From positions 315,534,809-315,598,808 of the forward strand of contig JAUPFV010000001.1 of assembly GCA_036936605.1 (NCBI GenBank): DNA of 64,000 nt, written 5' to 3'. The notes under the pieces were generated by a model, which had not been told where the DNA came from, did not search any database, and saw only the letters and a list, made by a program, of their open reading frames with translations. This document shows positions 33,501-45,915 of this stretch, in pieces. The position numbers and the translations under genes are program-made. Every line of letters begins with the position of its first letter. Within the stretch, counting starts at the first letter, position 1. This stretch comes from Limnanthes douglasii subsp. nivea. Its lineage: Eukaryota; Streptophyta; Magnoliopsida; Brassicales; Limnanthaceae.

Positions 33501-34240
33501 ATTGTTGGTTATTTTTTTGGTCTTGCGTCTTGTGTCTCGCTTTACAAGACACAAGAAAGCTAATGATTATGTAAAATACGTCTCTGAAAAAGTATTTATT
33601 CGGGGTGAGAGATGTGAGATACACATATTTAACTATTGGAAAATCAACAATAACATTAAAAACACATGCAGTATAATTTTGTAGTATATTTACCATCCAT
33701 AATACTAAATATGTATTGAAAAATCGAAGAAGTTCTAGTTTTTATATTTTCGAACCATGATTCTATAAAGATATCAACAGTCGACTTCAGACTTAATTAA
33801 TGTCTTACTGTTTTAGCGAAGATATGACCAAATCCAAGACTTTCCGAGTTTTTTGTTCTTCCGATAGAGTAATAAGTTTGGTTGTTTTGAGGAGAAAACA
33901 AAATCGTAAAATCGTTTTTGTTTTTTGGAATTTTTTTGTTAAGTTGTTTGTTTTTTAGAGAGAGAAAATAAAGTATAGAAAAGCAAGAGAAAGTGCGGTG
34001 CAATATAAAAAATCGAAAAGGTCGTTATCTTTTATTAAATATTAGTTAAATATAAAAAATATTTGCACATAAGTATTAGTGAATTAGATTCTTTGGGTAA
34101 TAGGCTATATGTGAATTGTTGGTTGGGTCATTATTGCTAACCTGCCTTGTATATCCAATTTTTTTCAATGGATAATGATCCAATTTTTTTCAATGGATAA
34201 AACCCAACCATCACATGTTCAAAAGATTAATTCTGCCTCA

Positions 34241-34395
34241 AGAGGTAGCCGAGTTGGTTGAATTTGAGTCTTTCTACCTACATTTTTTCGGCTAAGTCTG
34301 TCACCTTGTGTAGTTTGCAGGTTATTGCGTCACACTGGGGGTTTACTCTGTACGTACCCATTACACTCTGAATAACGGCTGCGGGTTCCTTCTGA
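34241..34395 (+). mobile_element. tRNA-derived SINE, second copy, truncated head
   Basis: AGAGGTAGCCGAGTTGGTTG (A box) is followed after a short deletion that removes the B box by TCGGCTAAGTCTGTCACCTT, GCAGGTTATTGCGTCACACT and GGCTGCGGGTTCCTTCTG with an A-rich tail. It is the same family as 31219-31411 but in plus orientation. Confidence 0.8.
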
Positions 34396-36735
34396 AAAAA
34401 ATAATAATTAAAATTGGGTGAAGTTATTTTGTCGAATTTTATGATAACCCTCAATTTTATTTAGATATTGATTTACCATATCTTTATCATATCTAATATA
34501 TTCTTATTTACCGATTTAGTTACCAAAACCATTAGTAAAAAAAATAACTACTAGAGCTATCCACCAACCTATAAAACTACTTTAACTTAAACATGACAAG
34601 ATTAAATTACATTCTTTAATATCACAACCCTTGTTGTTGAAAAAAATATTAACCATCTTTTCTAAAATTATTAGACCTTATTTTTCACAATTTACATGAA
34701 TCTGTTATTTGTTTGCAAATACTAAATCTAAATCTAATTTAAAACAAAAAAAATATATTTAAATTTGACCAAATAAAAAGGTTAATAAATTGGACAGCCC
34801 TAACCATGCCATGTGTGCACAATCGGAGCGCATACAAGCAGCCTTACGAAAATCTAACTTTAAATTTTTATTTCGACCAAAAAAGAGTTACGCATTTTCT
34901 AAATCGGCTGAAAAACAAAAAAAATATAAAACAAAATCATAAAATCGACCTCCAATAACACTTTAAAACGAATTCAAATTTATATTTAAAAAATCCAAAA
35001 ATAAAAGAATGTACATAATATCTGGAAAATTAAAAACTGGACTACTCTTTAGTGAAAACAGCTGACCTTTTTACCTTATTATTATTTCAAGAGCAAATAT
35101 CCTCACCATTTTTGCTCATACGATATAACTATAAAAAATGAAAACAAATGGTCTCTTACATTAGTTTTCAAAGGAACGATGGAACGAAGTTTTCAATGAT
35201 TAGTTTCTTCTCTTAATTCCCCAAGCTACATATAGAACGTATGAAAAAGCTGATACAATCTTCATCCTTTAGAGTAACCAAACTGCTCATGAAAGGCACA
35301 AAAGACACTGAAATGACCTTTAACTAACAAAACACACTCGAGTATGACTTTTAATCCTGCAAAACAGATCACCAACAAAACAATGGGTTTAAGTTAAATA
35401 GCAACCAGCACAAAATTAGGTAGTAGTCATCATATAACATATCTTTGATGCCAAGCTCAGACAGTGACACGGACAGCAGCAACTCACTACACAGATTCCT
35501 TACCGTAAATAGACGTCACTCCACAGACACATGCATCAGCTACAAATACAAAACATCATATATCTATACCGGAAATAAACAGAAACATGTTAGTTGCACG
35601 TGAAATAGAGACCAGCGCCTTGCTTGTTAAATACATCTTACCGAACAATTGGTTAACTAGCGAATATTAGCCATACACTCCTGCGTCCACCATGGCGCAA
35701 CACAACCATCATATCATGACCATCCTTCTACATTTGCAAACAGCATCAACAGCAACTATATCAACACGCTGTCCCATCCGCCCAGTCAATTCTTTCCCCA
35801 ACAAAACTACAAAACCCAACAGATGGTTTAGGATGATGACTTGCAATGCTTATAAAAAAAACAATCAAACAGTTTGGCAAATCAACCATGGGCATTGCCA
35901 GTGCCGCACCGGTCAACAAAGACAGACTCCAGAGGCAATACAAAGCCAACTGACAGCAAACTATTCCACTCAAATAGAATGCTTTAGATACAAATCCGAT
36001 ACTCTAGAGCACCCAATGCACTCATACCAATACTTAGGGATGATCGAAGTGCGGGGGAATCGGTTTCCAGTGACATTGTGGGATGAATGGAAGAGCTTGA
36101 GTTAGAACTATGCTGCTAGAAACGTTTGAAGGAAAAGGAATGGCTGCGCATTAGAACTATGCTGCTCCAAAAATGGCAGAGCTTGCATCAGGTTACGTTT
36201 TAATTTTTAGTTTTGGCATATCATTGTGGAACTTCTAAATTCGAAGCCTTACTTTAAGTTTGATTTTGAATGTTGAACCCTTTAGTTTTTAACTTGAACA
36301 TTACAACTAAAATTAATAATTATTTTAATGATTTATATTCTAAATATAACACATATTTAAAATAAACTAAATGTAAAATTGTTCATTGCGATGCGATTCG
36401 GTTTGCGGTAAAACAGCAAAAAAAAAAAATTCGGTTTGAATTAGGTTACGTTTTAACAGTTCCACACATCCCTACCAATACTACAAGTTTGAATTATATT
36501 TTGTAAGAAAATAAAAATCTTTCAACAATAGCAAAATAACAACATGATCACGGACTAAGCCTGCGTATACTCATGAGGCAAGCCACCTGAGATTGATCAG
36601 TCCTACAAAGATTTCATTGTAAATTATTATCATATAGCTGCTCCTGGTTTAAGAAATAACAGAAGAAGTAGGTTTAACCACTTACATTGACATCCATATG
36701 CTGCAGACGAAATTATTCGAGTATATCTTCCATTG
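34396..36735. other. AT-rich spacer, with a less AT-rich unassigned part at 35220-36110
   Basis: The first 800 bases show nothing. From about 35220 to 36110 composition is closer to genic DNA, and an open frame of 137 residues exists on the plus strand (35692-36105), but it has no recognisable domain and odd composition. It may be the long 3' UTR of the downstream minus-strand SC35-like transcript, since a strong donor (GTAAGTGG on the minus strand near 36685) follows that gene's stop. A duplicated GAACTATGCTGCT lies at 36104 and 36153. Confidence 0.4.
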
Positions 36736-38786
36736 CTACGTCCTGTCAGGACTCTTGTCTCTAGAAAGAGAACTCCTACGTGGGGAAAACCCCCTCCTAG
36801 GATTAGGACTACTACGGCGAGTAGGAGAAGCTCTGTGGGGAAATGTATAATATGGGCAAAATTATAATACCACAAAAGGCAAGTGAAATATATAACCGGT
36901 GCTTGGATCACTCGGATACCTCAAACGTCGACTCCTACTACTACTCTGACGGTCACGACCTCTGCCTTGGCCTCTATAGGCGTCACGACTTGCACTGCGA
37001 CTTCGACTCCGCCGACGATAAGCTCTGTCCCTGCCACCATGTCTGTGTCTATCATATCTATCCAAGCTTCTCGTTCGTCTTTGCCTCCTGTGGTCCTTCT
37101 CTTTGTAGTCATCACGGTATCTAGAGACATTATATTTATTCAGAAAAAGAAAAAAAGAAGTTAATAGATATTCACTGACCAATATCCATGTAGGTTTGAC
37201 TCATACATATGGATAAAGGTCACCCTTATATGCTAACCACAGCTTCTTCGAAGAAGAGGCACAAACTCAAGTTCACTAACATCTCATTGACATAAACTAC
37301 AAATTTGTATTTCTAAGTTTGAACAACTAATGAAACTGACACAAGCCAAGCCAAATATAGAAATTTAAAAAGACATGATTTTAAGAAAAACAAAACTCCT
37401 AATGAAGTAGTGAAATTAAGTGTACAAAAAACATAGATTAGTACCAAAAATTATATATGACACAGCCACCTAATACAATGGAAATCAAAGCTACCAACCG
37501 TGCCACAATACAGAAAAGAAATATAAACCACAAAAGAAAGGCTAGATTAATTTACTACCATAGAGCTTAAAAACTTCTCTAGTCAATAGTCTACCAACTA
37601 AATGGTCGAATAATAGCTGTAAAGGCACTCACCTTGTACGAGGACTGCGGCCTCTTGACTTATATGTTGGATATAGAGAGGTTTCCACGATTCGCCCTTT
37701 GTGACTGAAAGAACAATACAACGGGTGTATAAGTTTTGATAACTAAAATTGAATATATAGAATAAGTTTTGATAAGGGTGTTCAGAAAACACAGACTTAA
37801 AAACTTATATACAAAAAACTTCGCTTCAACTATTAGCTTGTCTAGCGGGAGTGAGTTAGCACACAGACTTACTTATGTAATTAAGAGGCGAACAATTGAA
37901 AACAAAACTAGAGCTTACATTTTCTCAAAATTTGGCCCATATTCTGCAAATTTAACAGATATTTCTCGACGATCAAGAATTGTTCCTGAAACGAAAAACC
38001 AAAAATCTTATCTCATCCAATCCCTGACCCCAACCATCAATAAACATGGTGATCAATTACAAAGAAGAACATACGATCAAGCCTATCCATAGCTTTCTGT
38101 GCTTCATTTAGGTATTTGTAACGGACAAATGCAAAACCTCGAGAGGCACCATTCCTGCAATGCAGAAAGGCCGGTAACAAAAAATCATAAGTGATAAGTG
38201 ACCACAAAACCAATATGCAATTCTAGTCAACTAAAAAACCATTGTTGCACGAAATTAATCTACCTACTTAGCAGCAACAAAGTTATATCTCATGCATATC
38301 GAAATCGAAATCGAAATATAATAAGTGACAGGAGTCATAAATATCAAACAACCCATTGTATAGTCTATTACAAAGGTTCCAAATGAGCTTGAAACTCAAA
38401 CTACAGACTATACAGGAAATCATATAATTTTAAATTTTGTATTACTATCAAGATTCAAGAGTACGATGCACAAAGAAATCAAAACCAAAATTTAAAATAA
38501 TTTCAACTGAAATTCAATCAAAACGAAACAAATAAAGAGTCGAACCTTATCTTTCTCGGAATGCAAATGTCCACGACCTTACCGTATTGATCGAATAGCC
38601 GGAAAAGATCATCAGCAGTCGTACCTAAACATCAAAACAAACGTAAAATCAGCACAGGGAGTGTGGAAAGCAGAAACATATAACAAGCGATTGAGCGAGA
38701 AAGAACCGACGGAGAGTAATGTTACGAATAATGAGACTAAATGTGTCCCTGATGTCTGTGGAGCCTGACTTCCTAAAGCGAGACAT
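36736..38786 (-). CDS. SC35: SC35-like serine/arginine-rich splicing factor
   Basis: Seven exons on the minus strand (38786-38711, 38624-38546, 38154-38075, 37985-37919, 37704-37633, 37120-36920, 36832-36736) join in frame to 223 residues; every intron is GT-AG. Residues about 15-95 form one RRM with RNP2-like LIIRNI and RNP1 RGFAFVRY, preceded by MSRFRKSGSTDIRDTFS as in plant SC35. A short RS domain follows (SRGRSPRTR, RRRSRSRSASRD, RRSSLSRDKSPDRT). Family members bind exonic enhancers and recruit U1 and U2 components in nuclear speckles. Arabidopsis SC35 is about 300 residues, so the RS tail here is short. The spacer between RRM and RS blocks is rich in Asp, Arg and Tyr, unlike simple RS repeats. 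Confidence 0.88.
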
Positions 38787-40699
38787 ATTATTTTCTTCGA
38801 CACCCGGTAGAGCGAGAAATGGTGAAAACTGAGAACTTCCCGGTGGAGTGGAGCCTTCTTGAGGCTTAGCTTTAAAAACTCTCTTCTATTTACAAAGAAA
38901 ATGGCGGTAAATAGAAACCTGAACTACTCGTCATTGTTTAGGTACAGTAATGGGTTGGTGTGGTTGGGTTACAGTTAAATCCGCCATTCTTATTTTTAAA
39001 AATTTGAATATTTATCGGGTAAGAATAATTTGTTCTTATGTTTGAGATTTGGACTTGGAGAAATTACGGAAAATATTTGGTTTTTAAATTTATGTATGGA
39101 TCAAACCTTTTAATCATATGTCGTTTTGTTTTTATTATTTTTTATTTTCCAAAGTTGAAAACTTTGTTCTCAGATACAGTTATTATCTGGATTACAAGTA
39201 TTGAAAGTTAGACTTAAAATAAGCTTCAAATGATGAGATTCCTAGTGAAAAGTCTTCAGAGCTTCCTAGCTCCAGATTTGAGTACTTCCTTCAATAACAA
39301 CAGCTAGCTCCCGATTTGAAAACTTGATTTTCTTTTTTTAATTACAATTTTTTTATTCGAGAGGTTAATTAGATTTTGGAATTTTTAATATTTTTTTTAT
39401 TTTTTTCCGATCAATTGTTTTTGGTTTTTTAAATTATCGATCAATTATTAATTCACAATTAATTTTATTTTTGTGTTTTTGTTATTTTTGTTTGTGTTGA
39501 ATTATTGTTGGTTGTTTGATATTTTATATAATTGTTTTAGTTATGGTGCTTCATTGATTTAGTACATTCATTGATTTTGAAAAATAAATTTGGAAATGTT
39601 TTATTTTTATAAGTATGGTTATGTAATTACGTGTTGTTTAGTTGTGAAAATACAAAGTATTGACTAGATACATAATTACGTACAAATTGGTTGCGAAATT
39701 AGTCAATGTTATTGTGTTGCGTAATTATTTTCATTTTGGTTGCGGAAAAAGAAAGGTGTTATAAAAAAGTACAAGTGTAATTGGCTCTGAATGAGAACAA
39801 GATGGGAGAATGAGAAATGACTTATAAAAACAAGTATAGAAGACTCTTGAGTACCCTTCTAGGGAAGTGGAAACGTTTCCCATAGTTGTAAATCCTAAAG
39901 GAGTGGAAACGTTTTCAATTGATTGCCTCACCTTACCTGTGGTAAAACAAATGCATGGCTTTAATCAAATAATGACACGTGTCATAAAGTACAACTGGTT
40001 AAAAACTGAAATTTTTGGGCAATCACCATCTTCTAACAAAGCCATCAGATGGGGTTCGAATATGTTCATCGCCAAATTTAAAGAATACTGGAAAATCAGA
40101 TTTGGAGAGATGAAATAAGTGTGATTCAAGTGCGATTCAAATATGTGTCAGTTAGCGATTCCAAAATACTTTTGAGAGGACTAGGAGGGCTAAATGATAT
40201 GATCATATATCTTTGAGGATGATCATCTTGAGAGGGTCAAATATTTTCGAGGGTCAATTCTGACCAAAAACAAATACTCATTATTACCTTTTAACTTAGT
40301 TATTTCAGCATAATTGTACTTGATACTTTCTTATTTATTACTTTATATTAAATTTGTCAATATATACTAAACAATGGATTAAATGGGTTTACGATTTGAT
40401 ATGTTACCTATTCACCTAAAATAAGCCTATAAAGGCGCAGAACAAGTTTTCATTTGACATCTGGTTCGGATCTTAATTAGGATCCAGTGCAAAAAATAAA
40501 AATAATAGTTATTTGTGCTATGTTGTTTTACTAAAATATCCTAAGTACAACATCAAATATTTGGTTTTTATTTTTATTTTTTATTATTCAACTTTTTAAA
40601 AATTTGTCTCTTTCAAATCGTAATTGGAAAAAAATACGAAAGTATTATTAGTTTTATTTCTCTAAGACGAATAAAACAAGATCTATAAATATATATTTT
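38787..40699. other. SC35-like promoter region and AT-rich intergenic DNA
   Basis: The first 150 bases (minus strand) are a GC-richer leader of the SC35-like gene. The rest is AT-rich with no gene recognised. A GGAAACGTTT motif occurs twice within 40 bases (39868 and 39904). Confidence 0.4.
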
Positions 40700-41200
40700 T
40701 TGCGAGCCCATTTAATATTGGTTTTGCATTTTGTATTTTAGTTTATCCTCGTCTCGCATTATAAATTTTATGGCTTCTCATTTTGCACTTAAAGATTATG
40801 TTAGTTTCTTATTTTTTTTTCGTTTCATCTTATCTTCGTTTTGCATTTCGTTTTTATGGTTTCGCATATGGTACTTGAGAAAAACAATTAACACGGTTTT
40901 CATATTTTATTTTATCCTAGTTTTGGTTTCACAATTCTTATTTCACATTTTTCACCTAGGCAAAAACATATAGTAGTTTCTGATTTCACATTTCATTTTG
41001 CTTCTTTTTGTATTTTGTATTTTTTAGTTTCACATTTCGCATGTAAAAAAAATTAACTTTGGTTTTGCATTTCGCATTTTATTTTATTATAATTTCGTAT
41101 GGTTAAAAAAATCAAATATACCCTAATTTTACATCCAATTTTATTATGATTTTGCATTTTCCATTTTCCGGTTACCCTTTCGTGCTTAAACAATTTTTGT
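40700..41200 (-). repeat. Degenerate array of TTTCGCATTT / GTCTCGCAT motifs
   Basis: Repeated words TTTTGCATTTCGCATTTT, GTTTCGCAT, TTCACATTTCGCAT and CGTCTCGCATTATAAAT occur roughly every 40-100 bases. Read on the minus strand these are ATGCGAAA(C) and ATGCGAGAC, the same core as the arrays in the MULE block but in the opposite orientation. No coding capacity. Confidence 0.6.
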
Positions 41201-41313
41201 TTATTTTAGGAAAAAAACCGGATTTATGTAACACAATCCAATAAAAACGGATGTAGATTAGAAAGTTTTATCACATGCTCCTCTCTAAATTAGTAGAGAG
41301 TTCTGTCCATCTC

Positions 41314-41440
41314 TTATTAGTCTTCCTCAAAAAATAATAAATGGTCTATCACAAACTACTATTACAAAAAAGTCTTTTATTAGTCTTCCTCAAAAAATAA
41401 TAAATCGTCTATCACAAACTACTATTACAAAAAAGTCTTC
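41314..41440. repeat. 63-bp tandem duplication
   Basis: Two almost identical copies starting at 41314 and 41377 (TTATTAGTCTTCCTCAAAAA...). Confidence 0.9.
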
Positions 41441-41514
41441 GTTGTTTTTTTCCATACATAAAATAGCTTTGTTGAATATAAATTATTGTATCTCTCCAGG
41501 GTTATACCAGGTAT

Positions 41515-42300
41515 GGTTGTCCAATATGGATTACATGTATTCTTCTTTTCATTTTTGTCTAAATACACTAGCTAACCATGATCTGAACCGATGAAACGGG
41601 TGTGCTCGAGCTTATTCATAATTTCGTTGAGCTTGTACATATTTTTCTCTTTACGATTGAATAATCTATAAAACTTGTTCTTGACATAAACTTCGATTTT
41701 TAGAATTTGTAGCAAGCAGAACCAGGAACTACGGACCTTCACCTGGAGGCGTATAAACATTATTACTAGTGTCCAATTTTAAAAGTTTTGTAGCTTCGTT
41801 CCACAAAGGATGAACAACCTCAACGCGTATTCGATCCACCAAAGGTATAGAATATAATTCAACTCTAAGATTGCAGGAACAAATAAAAAATTAAGTAAAC
41901 TAGATCAATCCAAATTAAAGTTGTGTACTTTAAAAAAGCTCTAAATTTCAAACAAATTAAGTAGCCAATCAGAAACTATTAATACTAGTTCATCCCATCA
42001 TCCCACTTGGAGCTCTTGGTTGTAGAAGCATGAAAATGGCCTACATAAAACTTCAACTCCTCTATCTGGCGCACGGCTTTCTGCACTACCATCCACCACA
42101 TCTGGCAAGAGCGTAATGGGAGAATCGTTAACAGCAATCCATCCCTTAGTTCAAACAGGATCCTCTCGAACTTTCTATATCGATTTTTCAACACTCATAT
42201 CTCCCTCCCTTTGTAATCCCATTGTCAATAATGTAACAGCTCTCCTGGGTTAGAACGACTTTCAATATACCATGGCCCCTGATCCATCAGAAACCATTGT
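41515..42300 (-). other. Unrecognised, less AT-rich segment
   Basis: Two minus-strand open frames of 69 (41985-42194) and 62 residues (41572-41760) lie in DNA that is richer in G and C than its surroundings. They contain FERILFELRDGLLLTILPLRSCQMWWMVVQKAV and MYKLNEIMNKLEHTRFIGSD. I do not recognise a family. A decayed gene or retroelement piece is possible. Confidence 0.3.
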
Positions 42301-42904
42301 AAATTTTTATTATTAATTTAAAAACTTTTTATACCAAAAAAAATTAAGTAGTCAATCAATCGAAAAGTTAAACTTAACTACAAAATTGGTAATTTAACGA
42401 AATATATATATATATATATGAAAATAATCAATTACATCAGTTCTTAACATGAAATAGATTATCAGAGAAGTTGATTAGCAGAGAAGGTAGGAAAGATCTC
42501 ATGAAGCACATAAAAAGTAAAAAATAAATATAATTTTATCTACATAAACTAAAAAAATGATAAACGTATTACCACACAATATATTGATTTTATTGAAATC
42601 TCGATGATTTGAGGACAGAAGTTAAGTACGTAATTTTTTAAATTTATTTTTTACTGATGTCTACGTAGAAAAATAAAAAGTATATGATCGATTTAATAAA
42701 AACTTTTTAAATAACGAAAATATTTAACTGTTTGCCTGTGGATACCCTTTAGGCAAAGTAAAAAAGAAGAGAGAATAAAAAGAAGAGAGAATGGTGTTTG
42801 GGGCTAAAATATTGGTAAGTCAAATAGAGAGATGTTAGTTAAATCGAGGAAGAAGATTTGACAGTAAATTGTGATCTGATTTGATTAAACGAATCACCAG
42901 GGAA

Positions 42905-43085
42905 AACAGGTCGGGTTGGGTTATATTGTAGTGGGTTGGACTAGATTATATTGGGTTTCGGGTTGGGTTAGTTAAATTTGGGTTCGACCCGGTCCGTTTG
43001 TAAAAGACTAGATTATATTGTAGTGGGCTGGACTAGATTATATTGGGTTATATTGTAGTGGGTTGGACTAGATTATATTGTAGTT
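42905..43085. repeat. Short GGGTTGGACTAGATTATATT tandem repeats
   Basis: The phrase TAGTGGGTTGGACTAGATTA recurs three times (about 42931, 43021 and 43058), with TTGGGTTATATTGTAGTGGG links. Confidence 0.8.
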
Positions 43086-43144
43086 AAATTTACTGCCTCC
43101 GTCAATTAAGTTTAAAATAACTTTAACGTATTTATTTTTTGGTT

Positions 43145-44335
43145 TTGGTTCAAAATTATGAGATTTCGTTTATTGAATAAGATCTCACCTCAACTTGGTT
43201 TCAGTTTTGGCCACTAGAGCTTGGCATTAGTATGAGTTAAGTATCGGTCATAAAAGATTTTGCATAGGTATGAGTTTAGTATTAGTCATTCATTAGAAAT
43301 GCGATTTTAGTGTAGGTTAAGTTTTGATATGGGAAGTTTGGTCTTGGTATGAGATGAGCCTCGCCATAGAATATTCTGCTTTGGGTCGATTCAAGCTATG
43401 ATTATTTTCTAGGACTTAAGACAAAAATATCCTTATTATATTACATAAAGGTATTTTCATATTTATATTCATATCATCTCATCTTTCTAACTTTGCCCCC
43501 TCTCTCTTGTTTATCTATTTTGGCGAACTATTTTCACTTCGACAAACTCCTCCTTACTCATCCCTCGTGCATATCCCATATCGTTGTTGTATTTTAACGT
43601 GTTTACTTCATCATATGTTTGATCTAATAATGATTGTTTGATTTAGACTCACATTCAGACGCGTAAAACTATTATTAATATTAAGACCGTGTTTGATGCT
43701 AGTGAGAAAATATTCGTTCCTCGAACAAAACGTTCCCAACCTATTAACACAATGCAAGCTTAGTTTGAACTAGTTCACGTAGAGGTGTAATATGAACAAA
43801 CATAACATATTTGTGTCGAATCATCAACGGGTTGACGATTTTTTTTGCATAATATATCATAGAAGAAGTTGGTGGATTCTCTAGTCGTCGTGCATCAAGA
43901 GTCCGACGCGTCTATCGGTGGTATTAAAATATCTTCAAGCAAAGAGTCAGAAATATGCGTGCCATTTAGCAGAAATAAAGTAAGAACAAAAAGTAATGTA
44001 TATTTATTTAGATTCCAACAACATCCGACTATTTTTATACTACAAGGACCACGAGGCGTATAACATTTTCATGAAGATGGTTAGTTTCATAATACTTATA
44101 TTTACTTAATATTTGACTTATATATATTTCATAAATTATAAGAATGTTCTTATTTGTTACAGTCTTGGAGTACTCTATTATTTTATTAATATCACTAAAT
44201 TATATCACTTTAATTTTGGTTGGATGTCATTTAAAATAAATAAACATTTTAAATCCGCCTAACAAGTATTACAACTATAGTCGACAAATTTTCCCCAACA
44301 TTCGATGTTTTTATAAAGCGTTGTATACCATGTGT
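43145..44335. repeat. Unclassified dispersed repeat, copy 2
   Basis: Collinear with 14790-16275: GAGCTTGGCATTAGTATGAG (43209), CT-rich leader (43500), GTTGGTGGATTCTCTA (43868), GCGTTGTATACC (44318). It lacks the GC-rich hairpin segment of copy 1. A 64-residue frame at 43869-44063 is not recognised. Confidence 0.65.
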
Positions 44336-44444
44336 ACGAACGACACATTTTTATGTTGAAATTTTTCACTACGCTCAAAATTTCTAAAAAATGAGTTTTT
44401 ATGAAGGTAAAATATTGTACAAAAGTCAAATATTCTTTAGAAAA

Positions 44445-44738
44445 TTAGCTCACATATAAATGATCTTCTAAGTGTTTTATAACTGGATGGTTGTGAATCT
44501 TGCAGTTAAATTTGAAGGACCATTCATATGGATCGACAATAGTTCTCATGAATTTTTTTAGGTTTGCCAACCAATTATACCACCAAGATCTCTTGCATTC
44601 AAACAATAGTTGCGGATTCTTTCTAGTATTCGCGACATCACAATGCTTTAATATGATAACCAACCTATGATTTTTCTCGGTCTTCTTAACCCACTCACAC
44701 AATGCATCTTGTGTATAATAATTTGTTGTGAAAAACAC
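44445..44738 (-). pseudogene. FAR1/MULE-type DNA-binding N-terminus fragment
   Basis: 97 residues on the minus strand: DALCEWVKKTEKNHRLVIILKHCDVANTRKNPQLLFECKRSWWYN, then SFKFNCKIHNHPVIKHLEDHLY. The pattern (a W V start, V/I-I-K-x-S/H-D, a C-E/K-R box, then C-x-IHNH) matches the FAR1-type zinc domain at the N-terminus of a second MULE transposase class. The expected first Cys pair is damaged and no catalytic region follows, so this is a remnant of a different MULE family from the MuDR-type block next to it. Confidence 0.6.
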
Positions 44739-44919
44739 ATAACTCTAATCTATAATACAATCATACACATATGAATATGTATTATTTCTCTCTTACAATG
44801 ATAAATTAGACATCGACGTGCCTTTGTTACCATACCGCCAGTGTTGAAGCCATAAAATCAGGGGTACAGAATTTGAAATCTTGCAATTATTTTACAATCG
44901 ATGTGCCTTTGTTACCATC

Positions 44920-45400
44920 CTAAATTTGAAAAGAAGTTCAAAGTCAATGTGGAAATAAATCGTTCATGGATTATTCGTTCGTCTTCAAGTATTTTACATG
45001 AATATTTGTTTGAACCTGTTATTGTTGTTGATCTTATGTGATCTAAATGTTCTTATTTTATATGGTAAATTAATTTCTTCTACGCGCTCATATTTTGGTT
45101 GAAATATTTTATATTGATAAATTTTTAATAAATTATGTTAAGTTATTCTATTCTGTAAGCCTTTATAAGGAAATTTATTCATATAGCATACATATTTTCA
45201 CTACTTTTGATCAAACATTTACTTCTATGAATTCTCCTAAAATACTTCCTCCAATTTAGAAAAATAGAGCTGGAAGACCTAAAAAGAAATGCACTTCATC
45301 TTAAAGAGAAATAATTATTTGAAAAAGTGTATTCGTTGTTTGAAATTCGGTCATAATAGAAAATCATGTCAAAAGGTCTTGTAAGATCAATTTAATTTTG
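44920..45400 (+). pseudogene. MULE transposase C-terminus, copy B
   Basis: KFEKKFKVNVEINRSWIIRSSS, then VIVVDLM-stop-SKCSYFIW (SWIM region, second Cys lost), then NRAGRPKKKCTSS, which is the basic RRAGRPKKKR-type linker before the zinc knuckle. It is more intact at the linker and less intact at the zinc finger than copy A. Confidence 0.7.
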
Positions 45401-45915
45401 AAATTTTTTGTTCTCAAGGATTTTGTAGTTTGATATTTGTTTATTTGCAGTAGTAATATTTTTATGTCAATGTTTTTTGAAAATTTTTGTAAGTGGAAAT
45501 GCGAAACCAATAGAAGTTTTTAGATGCTCAATTCGATACTAGGTATAACCAATTGCATGTGAGATACGAGAGGTATAGTCATGAGAGACCAATTCATAAT
45601 AATTACACACATGTTAGAATATGTGTGACCAATTTAAATAACCTTATATGAGATGATAGATACAAGGCCAATAAATACTTAACTTTAGCATGATAAATTT
45701 ATAACTTACTAGATAAATAAATCCCATACGAGACCAGAACATATAATAATTCCAAATTGAGCAATTCCAAATTCAAATTAAAAGACAACTCGAAAATATA
45801 AAATAAAGAATAATTCGGAAAATAGAAAATAAAGAACAATTCTAAATTCAAATAAAAAACAACATAAAAAAGATGATCTAAGAGGAGTTCAATTCTTCAG
45901 AGTTTATGTTGTACT

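Larger units (their letters stand above)
20576..34119. mobile_element. Large decayed MULE block, copy A
   Basis: The block contains MULE transposase remnants on the plus strand (21021-23225), an Ulp1-like protease end and further ORFs on the minus strand, and arrays of degenerate TGCGAGAC-core repeats throughout. From about 22737 onward it is collinear with copy B (44920-59316). Its right edge is where similarity to copy B fades (about 34119). I found no terminal inverted repeats. It is interrupted by a TRIM-like array (24635-26690) and by a TIR element (30978-32663), both absent from copy B. Confidence 0.75.

Noticed and set aside
33466..34003. Coding ORFs on both strands at the right end of copy A
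   Set aside because: Not preserved as frames in copy B although the DNA aligns.
20576..34119. GAGACA in the arrays as auxin response elements (reverse of TGTCTC)
   Set aside because: The last base varies freely (GAGACT, GAGACC, GAGACA), so the shared core is ATGCGAGAC, not the auxin motif.
35692..36105. 137-residue plus-strand ORF as a protein gene
   Set aside because: No recognisable domain and no promoter context; more likely antisense to a non-coding or UTR segment.
36862..37182. 106-residue ORF MVSEYLL...HLPFVVL as a separate gene
   Set aside because: It is exon 6 of the SC35-like gene read into both flanking introns.
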